This document shows positions 1 to 11,272 of a stretch of 64,000 nt of DNA, one piece after another; position 1 is the stretch's first letter, and every line of letters begins with the position of its first letter. The stretch spans positions 310,001 to 374,000 of the forward strand of contig JAGMVK010000016.1 in NCBI GenBank assembly GCA_020747065.1. The letters are read 5' to 3'. The translations under genes were made by a program, and so were the position numbers. Below the pieces are notes generated by a model, which saw nothing but the letters and a program-made list of their open reading frames with translations, had not been told where the DNA came from and made no database searches. The stretch is from Cadophora sp. MPI-SDFR-AT-0126 (Eukaryota; Ascomycota; Leotiomycetes; Helotiales; Ploettnerulaceae).

Positions 1-39
1 GTCAAGAACAGGAAGTCAAATAGAAAGTCACAAACTTAC

Positions 40-256
40 AATCCTCAATGTTGGAATCCTTAATCTGCTTCAAAACTTCTGGCCAAACCTTCGCATGACA
101 CTCCTTATACTTCTCCACAAACTCCGGCTTCAGCTTAACGATCTGCGCGACTCTACGGCCCTGATTCTTCAGCCTGTACGTCGGCTTTGAGGCTGCTGGC
201 GTCGTAGGACTGGTCGGGGAAGTCGGGTTCGATGAGGATGATGTTCCTGCCCACAT
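40..256 (-). CDS. L-rhamnose mutarotase family protein, first exon only (partial)
   Basis: The first exon starts at an ATG at 256 and ends at a canonical donor (gtaagt, minus strand 39-34), so the rest of the gene lies left of the window. After about 30 low-complexity Ser/Thr/Pro residues the sequence enters the N-terminal part of the RhaM fold (RVAQIVKLKPEFVEKY, then HAKVWPEVLKQI), which is typical of L-rhamnose mutarotase (DUF718/PF05336). These small enzymes interconvert the alpha and beta anomers of L-rhamnose; fungal members are mostly uncharacterised and may act on related sugars. The conserved His of the HxxVWPE segment is present. The remaining catalytic residues are outside the window. 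The family call is fairly secure; the real substrate is unknown. Confidence 0.8.
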
Positions 257-1020
257 TGTTGCTGCTTTCCACTTCCAAAACTACTGTAGATTGGCACGCT
301 CACGCTTTCTGCAAAGAATCAAATGTTCAAATGGCTATGCCGGAATATCGGATTTGTAAATGCGAGGTTGAGATATCGCGGATCGGTCCGTTGCAGCTTA
401 ACAGCAAGTCGAATAACGGTATCCGAATGGATGGGGTTCGTGAGGTTGAAAGATGCGGTGCGGGGTTGATCTGATCTCAATTCTACCTGCAATTCTTGTG
501 CAACACCCCAACAATTAAGCCTCAACAAGAAAATCAATCTCTCAAAGGGCAAAACAAAGTGTAGGTCTTTTGAAGAAGAACACGGACTCGACGAGTTGGG
601 TAGAGAGTTAGCTTCACGAACACTGATTAGAAAGTCGACCCGGAACTCCAGATGGTGGCCGGTCTGCATGTAGATTTCTAAGCTATGGAGCTTCTCGATT
701 TACTTTCCTTTCCCACCCACCAAGCAAGCAAGCGGGCCACATCTCCGAAAGCGCTGCTGCGGGCCTTGCGCTTTGCTTTCTGGGCAAAAACCGAGGTGAG
801 CTAAAAGGCACAATGAGTGGAATTTATCCGGTGCACGTCACCGTCTTTTTGCTTTCTTGGTGGGGTGGACTGAAGGCAGGTGGGGGACGTAGCTGTAGCG
901 GATTTCATTCCAAAGATCGAACAAAGGACTCATTTCACGCGTAAGTATATAGTTGTAGATAGGAGTCGGAACGTCTAACAGAGGAGTTTGCTGGTCACTG
1001 CAAGGCAATCTAGGTCACTC
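257..1020. other. intergenic: mutarotase promoter side and 3' side of kinase-like gene
   Basis: About 760 bases with only short, unconvincing reading frames. It should hold the promoter of the leftward mutarotase gene and the 3' UTR of the kinase-like gene. I see no RNA gene or clear repeat. Confidence 0.5.
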
Positions 1021-2064
1021 CTATCGAGTAATCCATTCTTCGAAGATTCTTTGTACCCCTTGCCAATCTCCTTCCTTTGTCCCTGCTTTCTTGCGATCAA
1101 CAAAGTCCTCAATCCACCCACCGCCGAAATCCACAATCCAAGCATCGAAATTCTTGTCGATGACGATATTCCCAGGATGAACATCACCCCAGACAATATC
1201 ATGGGAATGTAGCTCCTTGACAATAGCCGTGACTTGCTGCTTCCACTTTGCATGATGTTCCGAGGCCATCTTGCACTCGCGACTTTGCAAAGATTCGCCG
1301 ATTGAGGGTATCAAGTCAAACAGCAGGCCGATCGTCATCTCGGCGTCTTTGGATATCACAACGCTGTGAAAGTTGGCCACTCGAATCTTACCCTTCAAAC
1401 CGGCATTAATGATACGTGAATGCATGTCGATTTCTCTAATAATTTGGCTCTTGTCAAGCGCGGGCTTAAAGAACTTGATTGTGCCATCGCCCACCATGGC
1501 CTTTCGGGGGATTTCGGACAAATAGTCATAGGTTTCCGTAACCGCAGGGACAATTTGGATATCTGATGCCTTTGAGCAACAGACTTGTGGATATTGTGGA
1601 AGGTCTCGAGACGGGATCATCAGAGCGAAAGGATTGATATTGTGATGATCTTGAGTAGCCTTAGCGTAAAGGGAAGGCCCTGAAACCATAAGCTTCAGAT
1701 GATAGGTTGGTGGATAGTAGAACGCTTCGAAAGTGATTTCCTGAGGCACATGTGTTGTATGTTCTCGAAAGTAAGAAAAGCATGGTTCCACCATCCAGCT
1801 ACACAATGCCTCGTAATCCTCGTCAGCTCCACCGTCCATATCGTCGACTTTGGCAACCAGTTGGGAGTACTCTAGCTCAAAGCAGCTTCCGCGAAGATCT
1901 TTAAGTGATACAGTAATCTGAAATCGCGAGGCTCGACATATGACCGTTATCCATGAGCTTTCGGGATCGAATTGACTGTCCATAATTTGGTGGCTAAGAC
2001 TCTTTGATTGATCCATTGGGGCAAGAGATCCTTCAAACGTTTGCGGGCGTGAGATGCGATGCAA
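1021..2064 (-). CDS. atypical fungal protein-kinase-like protein (347 aa, single exon)
   Basis: One uninterrupted frame of 347 codons. The C-terminal third has a kinase-like catalytic segment: HDIVWGDVHPGNIVID (about residues 288-303, equivalent to the HxDxxxxN loop) followed by IVDFGGG (equivalent to DFG). The N-terminal half shows no glycine-rich loop that I can recognise. This architecture is common in lineage-expanded fungal kinase-like families related to phosphotransferase-fold proteins; their substrates are generally unknown. Both the Asp of the catalytic loop and the Asp of the metal-binding motif are present, so the protein could be active. It is intact, unlike the related-looking relic near 32 kb. 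The gene has no intron, which is unusual among its neighbours. In-frame downstream ATG codons (for example residue 17) are alternative starts. Confidence 0.75.
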   Translation of the reverse strand: MHRISRPQTFEGSLAPMDQSKSLSHQIMDSQFDPESSWITVICRASRFQITVSLKDLRGSCFELEYSQLVAKVDDMDGGADEDYEALCSWMVEPCFSYFREHTTHVPQEITFEAFYYPPTYHLKLMVSGPSLYAKATQDHHNINPFALMIPSRDLPQYPQVCCSKASDIQIVPAVTETYDYLSEIPRKAMVGDGTIKFFKPALDKSQIIREIDMHSRIINAGLKGKIRVANFHSVVISKDAEMTIGLLFDLIPSIGESLQSRECKMASEHHAKWKQQVTAIVKELHSHDIVWGDVHPGNIVIDKNFDAWIVDFGGGWIEDFVDRKKAGTKEGDWQGVQRIFEEWITR

Positions 2065-3698
2065 CAGTGTGGGCTTAGAATAGTCAAATAACGACGGTTA
2101 CGAATCTTTAACGGACACCATAATCCTGGTCGTCAACGGACGATGTCACTTGTAGGGGCAGGCAGAGTTGGAGCCAGGCTATTTACATCGACTCCCGGGT
2201 TTTGTAAAGATGCTCAAAAGCTTCGTAGGCGTAGTTAGTCGTCCCTAATCCCTAGCCTGTGGCAGTAGGATTGTCAAGAGAAGATATACTGAGGAACCGA
2301 ATGTCGTGCAGAGTTGTAGCATCTCAACTAAGACAGTATTCGAAAGAGCCTGCCAAGTTTCTCAGGTCGCTGATCTAGAGAGCTTCGCCAATCCTGAGCT
2401 CAACCGGCACAGACGTTCTGCCGTTCATGGAGGGTGAATAACGGTGGTGGAAGTAGATCGAGTGATACCGATGCAATTGGGTGATGTGTGCTACGTGTTG
2501 TGGCAGGTAGCAGCTGGGCGTCCGCAATGATATATTTCGACCATCTACTAAGCGAGAGGTCACTTCTCTCTCTCGACTCCCCAGAAAACAAATCATAAAT
2601 AAATAGTCATCGAGCAAATTCTGTTGAAGTCTTAGAATAACATCATTCGATATTAAGGTTCATTTCTAAGTCTAAAACTTTATTCTATGATAGGATTAAT
2701 TGATAGAAAAAATCCTAAAAAAGCTGTACTGTGATGTACTTTGCCAAGCCTTAAATCGGACGATTTTCAATTCGGCTCACCTCTGTTCAACTAAGAACCG
2801 GGGATCAAAGGGCAACACAAGGACATATAGAGAGAAGAATATAGATTACTGTTCATTGGCTGTTGCAAACCGTGAATGAGAGAGCTACCTTTTGTATGTG
2901 ATTGCCACACGCTTTTAAATTTGGCGATGTAAGGCTGAGATTGTGGCTGGAAGAACATTTATTCATGGAGGTCCACCAGGTCGTCCCTTCCAGCTCATGC
3001 CGCATGACGCAGTCTGAGCGGGCTCTGAAGCCACCGATTTGTACTGGAAAGTGAGTCAATCCAGTGGGCATTCACATTTTGACTTTTGTAAAGGATGTAA
3101 AGATCGTCCAGGAGGTGGGGCCAGTGGGTTCATAGTTAGGTGGCCATATCCCGATGAAGAAGGAAGTACATATTCAAGTCAACAAAAGCTCGTCAGGTCG
3201 TGCTTAGGAATGAGTATGTTGTAGCAAAATCCTACAAGCATAATCAATGTATCATTATAGAAGCTTGATTTGATATCGTTTCAATTCAAAGTGGACAGGC
3301 AGGCAATTACGAGTTGAAGACTCTATTATCTGTGTTTCTTGAACCGTAGTACGCTTCCCTGATATCTGTTAAGCCCGTTCATGATACACGTCTCTGTTCA
3401 GCACCAATTCCACTCTCTCTCCCATTCCGATCTTTGACAGTGCAGTTCGACCAATAGACTCCAATGTATGCATTGTTGAACCCTTCATTCCCAGGCAAGA
3501 AGAAGCCGAATTTTCTCCCCATTAGCACCGCCGGATACCCAAACAAGATCCACATACAGTTCCTATCGTATACAGCAAGAAGAGGACGGTTGGGCTGGCA
3601 TGAAATTAAAAAAGAAAGAAGCTCTTGTTGAGTCGGCTCAGGAATGTGGGAGCCTTTTGATGTATTATTACAATGACAGGCTTAGAAGGAGGAGCCGT
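2065..3698. other. intergenic, 1.6 kb, locally AT-rich
   Basis: Only short frames (up to about 80 codons) without splice or domain support. Around 2620-2760 the sequence is clearly AT-rich. No RNA gene seen. The right edge should carry the GDT1 3' UTR. Confidence 0.5.
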
Positions 3699-5394
3699 CT
3701 AAGAGTAGTACACTGCTTCTGCAAGGTAGATGACTCCGAAAACCAGAAACGCAATTGCGCCGCCTAATGTGACTGTAAAATGTTAGTGGTTTTTTACAGT
3801 AGACATGTCGTTTTGAAGCACCTACCAACTCTCAAGCTGACTTTACCAGCAATTGCTCGGCCTCCGATGACTGCAATTCCTGTACATACAGCATGTCCAC
3901 TGATTGCTCCGCCAGTTACCCACCAGTAATCTTGACCAGCAGCCATTGCAATTGTAGCGATCTGACTTCGGTCACCCCATTCGCCCAGGAAAGTCATTAT
4001 GAATGTTTGCACCCAGGCTGGGCTGAGAAGCAGGGAGAGCAAGTTGTGCAGACCTCCCATAATGCCCTTCACTGTCGATCGAGGAGGGGAAGGCGAGCGA
4101 TCTGGCGACGATGAAGGGCTTCGTGGTGGCGACGGCATACGAGACCCTGATCTCGACTTCCTTGAGCTGGTTCGACCTAAGCCCATCTCAAGGGCATATG
4201 GTGAGATTGACGATCGTCTCCTGCCTTGTTGCCGGGCAAGATGTTCCTTCTCTTCCAGCTCCATTTCAACCTCTTTCATTTCTGCTCCAACTCCTTCTTC
4301 GGGGCTCATTGCCAAACCTTCCTTCAGCAATCGTCCACCAAAAATAAGGAAGAGTCCACAAGCAAGGAAGTTCGTAAACCTCTTTGGGATCAATGTAGGG
4401 ACCGCATGGCCTAGGACTGCAGAAAGCACGGTCATGGTGATCAATGCCGAGAAAGCCGCTGAAAACACCAATAGTCGGTCGTGCTTCATGGCCATGAGAG
4501 CTGCAATCAAAAATGTCTTGTCACCAATCTCCGAGAACAGAATCATAGTAAGAGACAAGACGAAAGAATGAAGAGGTTGAATGAGTCCTTCAGCGGCTTC
4601 CGCTTCCGCCAAAGTGGCCTTGGAGCTCGATTTTGCGTCTGGCTTTGAGATGTCAAGATGGTCCTTGTTTGCAGAGTTAGGTAGAGGATGAGGAAGATTG
4701 TTGGGCGTGCTTGGAAGGTCATCTGGTTTCTGTGAAGGTCAGCTCTGAAGGATACAAGTTATAACCAGGGACTTACCTCGAGTCCACCAAGACCTTCCCC
4801 ATCCTCATCATCCTTATCAATTGAGGTCTTGATTTTCTCACTGTCGAGTTTGGTTTGCTCACTGTGGGGTAGCGGCGGAGCTTCCTTTGGTGAGTTTGGC
4901 AACTTCTCTAACTTTTCCCCAGTCTGCCCTTCCTGAGCTTTGCGCACTTTATCTTTCTCACTCACCCCCCCTTCCGTGCCAGTTGTGCCCAATTTGGGTG
5001 GTTCTCGAGTTGGATCATCCATTACTCCATCGTTGACCTGTGGAATCTTCTCTCCATCTGGAGTAACAAGCTCTGTCTTATCCTCCACCAGAGTCTTTTC
5101 TTCCTCCGACCCGCCAACTTTTGGCTTCTTGATATCTTTGTCTCCAACGAAGGGACCGGCGTGCGGTTTCCCATCTTTCCCATCTACTGGCGCATCTTTC
5201 GTTCCTATCTCGTACCTCGATTTGGTGTTGAGATCGACCGCAGGGGTCGGGATGGGATCTATCCGTGCATCTCGAGGTTGTGTATTTTTGGACAGTGTGG
5301 TTTGGGTACTGTCTTGAGCGCCGACTGCCAGTGCCGTTGCTAAAGATGGTAGGAGGAGGAGCAATAATGGCGCGGGGCGTCTGCGGAACTTCAT
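3699..5394 (-). CDS. gdt1: Gdt1-family Golgi Ca2+/Mn2+ transporter
   Basis: Three exons: 5394-4777, 4729-3826 and 3772-3699, giving 531 aa; both introns have GT-AG ends and the phases close exactly. The protein starts with a signal peptide (residues about 1-24, LLLLLLPSLATALAVGA), then a long acidic, disordered lumenal segment, then two copies of the UPF0016 repeat. Each copy carries the family's signature acidic motif, EIGDKT and EWGDRS, which line the cation path. A basic Ser/Arg/Pro-rich loop separates the two halves. It ends in a hydrophobic helix. In yeast, Gdt1 is a Golgi Ca2+ and Mn2+ carrier (human TMEM165) needed for glycosylation. The gene is divergent from the TAZ1-like gene across about 1 kb. 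Confidence 0.92.
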
Positions 5395-6432
5395 TGTGAT
5401 ATATAGAGCTTGCTGTTGTGGTCAATGACCAACAATCGTAGAGAGAAGGGAGAGAGGGGAGGCACGCGAGTGAAGATCTCGCAAGTAGAAGGAGGGACGA
5501 CTTGGATCGAAGTGACGTGGCGAGCCCGATTGTTTCGGGCAGGCGGTACGAAATTGAAGTTGAAAGCTATATGACCGGTGGAAGGAGTGTAGAGAAGACA
5601 GAAAGGTAGGAAGACAGCGGTCTAAATGCCAAAGAATTATTGTAATCCAAGTCGCGACGTAGAGAAGGGGATGAAAAGGGCTGGCTCTGGCTCTCCCTGT
5701 TCTTTCGCTAGTGGACCGGTCCTCCCCAGGCCAGGCCAGGTAGAAATTCTAGCCTCATGCGTTGACAAGGGGCCGGGCTCTGGCGTTGGTGCTGGTGCTG
5801 GTTGGCGTGCCTGAACTGGAAAGGGGGCAATCAATAAAGTTATTGTGGGCAGCAGCCGGCAGGGGCACAGGACAGGATAGGCTTGGAGATTCTCACGAGG
5901 CAAAGCCATAAAGAGAGGAGATATTTTAACTATATATATATACATAAATGCATAAACAGATATCGGAGATATGGTTGGAAGTAGTGCGGCGAGAATCGAT
6001 CGAAACATTGAAGTTTCAAGTTCTGAGTTCCAAGTAGCCAACTCAGCTTGACCTTCCTTCTTCCTCGGGATTGCCCACTCAATCAATCGATCCATCTCTC
6101 TTCTCTGTCTGTCTTCACAACTGAACTTTCTTCCTCCACACTTCCAGAATAATTTCAGTCAGGTCAGCCTGCGCATTCCATTCTAATTTTGGCACTTCAA
6201 GTCCCACTCGCGGTGGGCCGGAAGCTGCCCTCCCCCCGACATTCATGGTTCATTGGTTGACGCAGATAATCGCTAAGGCTGCAGGGATCAACGCCTATCA
6301 CCTGACCTGGAGATGCGCGTGTCGGCTTTGCTCAACAATCCAAGCCGTTGCGCGTCGACCAGAGTTCTGATGGAAACAATTCACATTGTCACCACCCATT
6401 GAAAGGGATTTTCGTGCCAAAGAAGCGCCAAA
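5395..6432. other. divergent promoter region between gdt1 and the taz1-like gene
   Basis: About 1 kb between two divergent starts. It contains a short TA-dinucleotide run near 5930-5942. A 152-codon frame at 5637-6095 (minus) is compositionally odd, has no domain and overlaps the presumed promoters, so I do not call it. Confidence 0.5.
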
Positions 6433-9170
6433 ATGCCACCACGGAGTACAGCGCGCTCTTCTGCCGCGCGTAATCAAGCCTCCTCACCACCAAACGCATC
6501 GAGAAAGTCGCAGAGTCCAATTGGACGGAGGACAAGATCAAGTCGAAGCCGTAGTGTTGATAACGAGCAGAAGGAAGATACCACGAATAAAAAGCGAGCA
6601 AGCAAGAGAGGAGAGCGGGAAACCAGTGTGAGCAGTATCGGGAGCGCCAGAAGTGCTTCGGGCACTGGATCTCGAGCCAGAAAGCACACCCGGAACCCTG
6701 CAGTTGATCGAGGTCAGGACGCCAGAACAACTTACTGATACTTTTACTGATCCATGATGCAGATCTTTCTATGGTCGCGGAAGACAATGAGGATGATCGG
6801 GAGGCTAGAGGATTCGAGCCTTCGGACGATGATGACGCTTCAATCGAAAACATCCAAATAGAAAACCAGGACGCTCAGTCTCCAAGCGCAACATCACAGA
6901 TGTCTGGAACCACCGCTATAACATCATACTCGGCTCAGGAGATCGCGAAGCTGGATCCGATCATGGCGGAGATCCTTCCTGAACTTTTGGAAAGCGCTTC
7001 CAAAATACTGGATCAACTTGCCCCAAGAGGCGAAATAGAGACTGAGGAGCAAGTGAACGCAATTGTGAAGGACCTGAAAATACCTGGATCGCGGCGCGGG
7101 AAACACTTACGGCTTCATGAGCAGAGATTTATGGCAGCCAAATCCTACTACGGAGGCGATATATACATCCGGTCTTCCTTCGTTCTTCGAAAGCTTCTCG
7201 GAACGGATAACCCTGGCCATGGGAACTTTCGCCCGGACCCCGTCATTCGGGCTGCTAATCTCGCGACTCTTCTAACAGAGTTCCTAGTATTGCAGCAAGG
7301 GGAGATGAAAGCCAAGAACACGCTTCAGGGCGTATGCAGTATATTTCCAGAAGCATTTATAGGCAAATTCGACGAAGAGGCAGCCGTTGGAAATATTGAT
7401 TTAGTGGATGAAGAGTTCGACCTCGCTCTAGACCTGTATACACAATCTGCTATCGTGAATTTGTCACGTATGGAGGAGGATGGTGCTGAGTTCACACCCG
7501 ATCAAGCCCTTGCGGACGTATTTTACGATCAATACGACCATGCAAACGCAGAGGGCCGTTTCGCCGAGCTGACCGACGGTGGCGTACTGAGGAACATATT
7601 GCGGCCCGGCCAGATATATTCACAAACTCAGATCGAAATGATCCAAGAAAGACTTGGTCTGCTCAGTGCCACAATTCGGCATAGTGAGGAGGCCCGCCAA
7701 GCGGGTGATTTGGTTGATTTCGATCAGTTGAACGAGATGTTTCCGTGGGCAACCTTCATAACTCACCTGGTTCAGTGGAGTCGTCGTCGCTATACCGAAA
7801 TATCTGAAGCCATCGCTGAACAAGGAGGCATCGACGAGATTACGCAGTCCCTTGTTGAGCTCATCCAGAACAACGATAGTCAAGCTGAGGTTCGGTACGA
7901 TCCACCACCACAGCCTGTTACCAAGAAACGTGAGCTTCTGCCAGCAGCTGACATCACTCAAAGTGGTATTCAAAGGTAAGATTTTAGCCATGATTTTCTA
8001 GGGTTTCGAATCCTCCTGGAAACCTTGCGTGTACACGAGAAACCACGCGCAGTTTGGAGATTGGAGATTAGCTGACGAGAATAGTCTTCTATCGACTGGC
8101 TCTATAGAAGTCCTCAAGCGACTGAAAAAGAGGACGTCTGGCAACTTTTCATCCATTCAAGACCCTCCTGTCTCCCAGGGATCCATAGCTCGCCTTCCAC
8201 CGCGCTCTAAGAAAGCCTCGTCAGCTCCAGTGCCAGTCCCCGCTCAACGGAACACGGAATCTGTGCAACAGAACGACGATGATTACCAGCCGATGATTGA
8301 TGAGGACCTGGACAATCGGCCACGCTCCACTGCCGAATACACCGCTGCTTGGAATGAAAACAGCAAAGAGAAAAATAAAGAGAACCACAAACCGACTGCA
8401 ACAAAGCGAAGGCTCATAGACCATCAGCCAGGTGCACAGAAGGTGGTTTGGGATGAGAGTCAGGACAGTGTGGCTGGGCCTTCGCCAGCCAAAAGAACCC
8501 GAGCTGAGAGTGAATACAGTGATGAGAGCGAAGACCAAGGGTTTCAGGAGGATCAACGACACATCGATCCCGATCGAAGGGCTATCGCACCCCCAGGTCC
8601 TCGCTTCTCTCCCGTCCAAGATGTATCGTCACCCAACAAAAGACAGCGTGTCCAACGCGAAATGAGCCCTCGCGTTGAATCTAGTCGCGCTGGAGCGCAG
8701 AGAATTCCAGAGAGAATAGAGCACGAGAGGAGAAGTAACCAAGTCTCAGACGACTCAGACACAGAATCGAGCGGAGAAACACCACCCCCAACAGCTTCTG
8801 AGATCAGTACGGCCGCCCGTTACGCCACAGCTAAAGCAAAGGGTGTCCAAGTACCAAAAGGACGCAGACCTTGGTCAGATCGAGACTCCAATCTCCTGAT
8901 ACGACGTGTAGAGAAGTATGGTTGCGCATGGGCTACGATTCACCAGCTGGGGAAGTGGGATGTCCAACGTGACCAGGTGGCTCTGAAGGATAGGGCCCGA
9001 AATATGAAAGTCAACATGCTCAAGTAAGTTTTTTTTTTATGTCGTTTGCGGTTACTTGGCTAATTCAAATAAGAACTGGTCAGCCCCTGCCTTTAAATTG
9101 GGAACAGGTGCCTTTGGGAAAGAAGGAAATTGCCTTGGTGAAGGCGAGATTTCCTGACTATGAGCCCTGA
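6433..9170 (+). CDS. taz1: TRFH/Myb telomere-repeat-binding protein (TAZ1/TRF-like)
   Basis: Four exons: 6433-6712, 6763-7975, 8085-9023 and 9074-9170, giving 842 aa in a closed frame. The second intron has a perfect gctgac branch point just before its acceptor, which decides between candidate acceptors. The N-terminus is basic and Ser-rich. A central helical region (about 200-345) resembles the TRF homology dimerisation domain (for example the segment FPEAFIGKFDEE and LVDEEFDLALDLYTQ). The C-terminus (about 755-815) is a Myb domain opening with GRRPWSD and ending with a telobox-like helix, QVALKDRARNMK. In fission yeast Taz1 and human TRF1/2 this combination binds double-stranded telomeric repeats and organises shelterin. 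The budding-yeast-type paralogue Tbf1 has a longer insert in the Myb domain, which is absent here, so TAZ1 is preferred. Confidence 0.8.
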
Positions 9171-10007
9171 AAATCTAAATCATTTATATTCGGGAGCTGG
9201 CGTTGTGATTTGATACCCAAATTGTACGGTGCCACAGGGAGGCCTTTGTTTTCGGGACTTGGAGGCTTGGCAGAGGCGTTTGGTTGTGCATATTGATCTT
9301 TGACACATCGAATTTTAAAAGACTCGTCCTTCGTTGTCAAAGATATGTAACGCCACATGACTTTTCTGAAATGTAAAACGAGTATTTAATCGACGAATCG
9401 CGATCGTCGAATTCATTCCCCCCTTGTTGAACAATCTCCATTAGCGTTTGTTGACTCAGTATGTCAGCAAGTTGCTACATGTGGGTGTCGGTCAATTCTC
9501 CTTTTTTATATTTTTTATAGCCGACCCATTAGAGGTGTACAGAGGTATGGTCAAAATTTCATTTCAGGTTTCATGACTCTGTTAGACTGATGCTGTAGAA
9601 CAATGACCCAATCATCACAGCACATGCGGCCAGCCGACTCTTCACAAGTCCCCGCTAAGAAAGCTTAGCCTCCCATCGTCATAGGACGAGCACCTTTTCC
9701 CGCCCAGTACTTAGTTGGCACCCTCCCATGCTTGCTTGCCCTTGCTTTCAAGCTTCCTGTGCATCGCGACATGGGCAATCATTGATAGCAGCTCATCAAC
9801 CCGATCACATGCAAGAGCGGGCTCTGCATGTCCCACTACTTTTATCAACACCGAGCCCACTCATCTCCTTAGCCCCTGCTCCAATCTCCCCGCAGATCCT
9901 GGACGACCCTGGAATCGGGACGCCATTTGCTAGCGGTGCTCGCCCAAACCAAGATTGCCTCTCTGGGGCCTCGAGGTAATTTCAACGACACGACTAGGAT
10001 TGGGTAA
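9171..10007. other. intergenic, promoter side of the Vps62-like gene
   Basis: About 840 bases. Short frames on both strands have no domain or splice support. A stretch rich in T near 9500 is the only compositional feature. Confidence 0.5.
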
Positions 10008-11272
10008 ATGGAGAAGGCCAAAGTAGTAACGATAGAGTGGCGGAAGACGGGCGAGTTGGAGAAGGGAGAGCTGCGGGAAGTCCGAGAGGAGGTTGTACAG
10101 GTGGAACTCTGGCAGCGACAAGCTGAGGAGCAATGGTACTTTATCAAGCGGGTATGTCTTCCATGCATGATGGCGCAGAAGAATTTGTTGCTGATTGAAT
10201 CTCCTAGATCATGTTGGCAGGCCTTGCTGTATGTCTGCTGCTACTGCAGCGATCCTTTGCTCGATTCTCGATACAAGTTCGCCAGGTCGAAGGTGTACCT
10301 CAATATGTCTTGGACTATGGTTTGTGATGGCACTGCGCGGTCTAATAACAAAATCACTAACAATACACAGCACCATTGGTCTGGCTCCATGAAGAGGAAG
10401 CATTCTTCCCCTCCGATATCTATGCCCAGGTCACCAACACTCATCCCAACATCAACTTAACCACAATCGAAGACCCTCCTTCTCCCCTCACTCTCGAAAA
10501 TCTTGACATACTCAATGCATACGGCAATAGTGGACGGGATGTCTATTTAACATCCAATCTCGATGTTACAACAGAGCCTGTATGGCTCACAGGCATAGTC
10601 CCAGACTCAACTGGCGAAACGAGAGAGATCACAAGCTCTGCAATCATAGTCAACGACCGGGGATCCGGAAAGGTCGACGCATTCTACATGTACTTCTACG
10701 CATACAATCAAGGAAACACTGTCCTCTTCCAAGAACTCGGTGATCATATTGGGGATTGGGAACACAACATGATTCGTTTCCAAAATGGAACGCCGCAGGC
10801 GATGTGGTTTAGCCAGCACGGCAACGGCCAGGCATTCACGTATAAAGCCGTGGAGAAGAAGGGCATACGGCCAATCTCATACTCAGCAAAGGGCAGCCAT
10901 GCGAATTACGGCGTCAAAGGGACACACGACCACACCATCCCCGATTTGAATCTCCCAGCTGGGTTTCTTCAGGATTATACCGGCAAGGGCCTGCTATGGG
11001 ACCCAACACTCAGCGCATACCACTACAACTACAGCGCTGCCGATCACTCATTCAAGTCCATCAACGGCAGCCCGGTAGGCGCCATGTACTACCGAGGACG
11101 ATGGGGAGACCAGCAATACCCCGACGACGACCCCAAACAGCCTCCCCCATTCTTTGGATTCAGGAAATTTGTGAGTGGCCCAACTGGACCGTGGGATAAG
11201 CAATTGAATAGGACGAAGATCTGTCCCGACAATGGGATTTTATGTATAGTTAGAGACGCCCTTGTGCCGTGA
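10008..11272 (+). CDS. vps62: Vps62-like (DUF946) membrane-anchored protein
   Basis: Three exons: 10008-10151, 10208-10319 and 10371-11272, giving 385 aa with matching phases. An in-frame TAA directly precedes the ATG at 10008, which supports this start. After a charged N-terminal tail, exon 2 encodes one hydrophobic helix (LAGLAVCLLLLQ, about residues 50-62), so the protein is probably a signal-anchor membrane protein with a lumenal body. The body has Vps62/DUF946 hallmarks: HIGDWEHNMIRF, WFSQHGNG and KGSHANYG. The yeast member was found in vacuolar protein sorting screens; the biochemical role is unknown. Several N-x-S/T sites fit a lumenal location. The family call is strong, the function is not. 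Confidence 0.85.

Noticed and set aside
5637..6095. 152-codon minus-strand frame between gdt1 and the taz1-like gene
   Set aside because: It lies across two promoters, has biased composition, no domain and no splice support.
7976..8001. Very short 26-nt intron in the taz1-like gene ending at the first AG
   Set aside because: Too short for fungal splicing and out of phase; the acceptor at 8084 with its gctgac branch point closes the frame.
8001..8015. T-arm/B-box-like string within a taz1-like intron
   Set aside because: One base too long for a B box and no cloverleaf can be folded around it.
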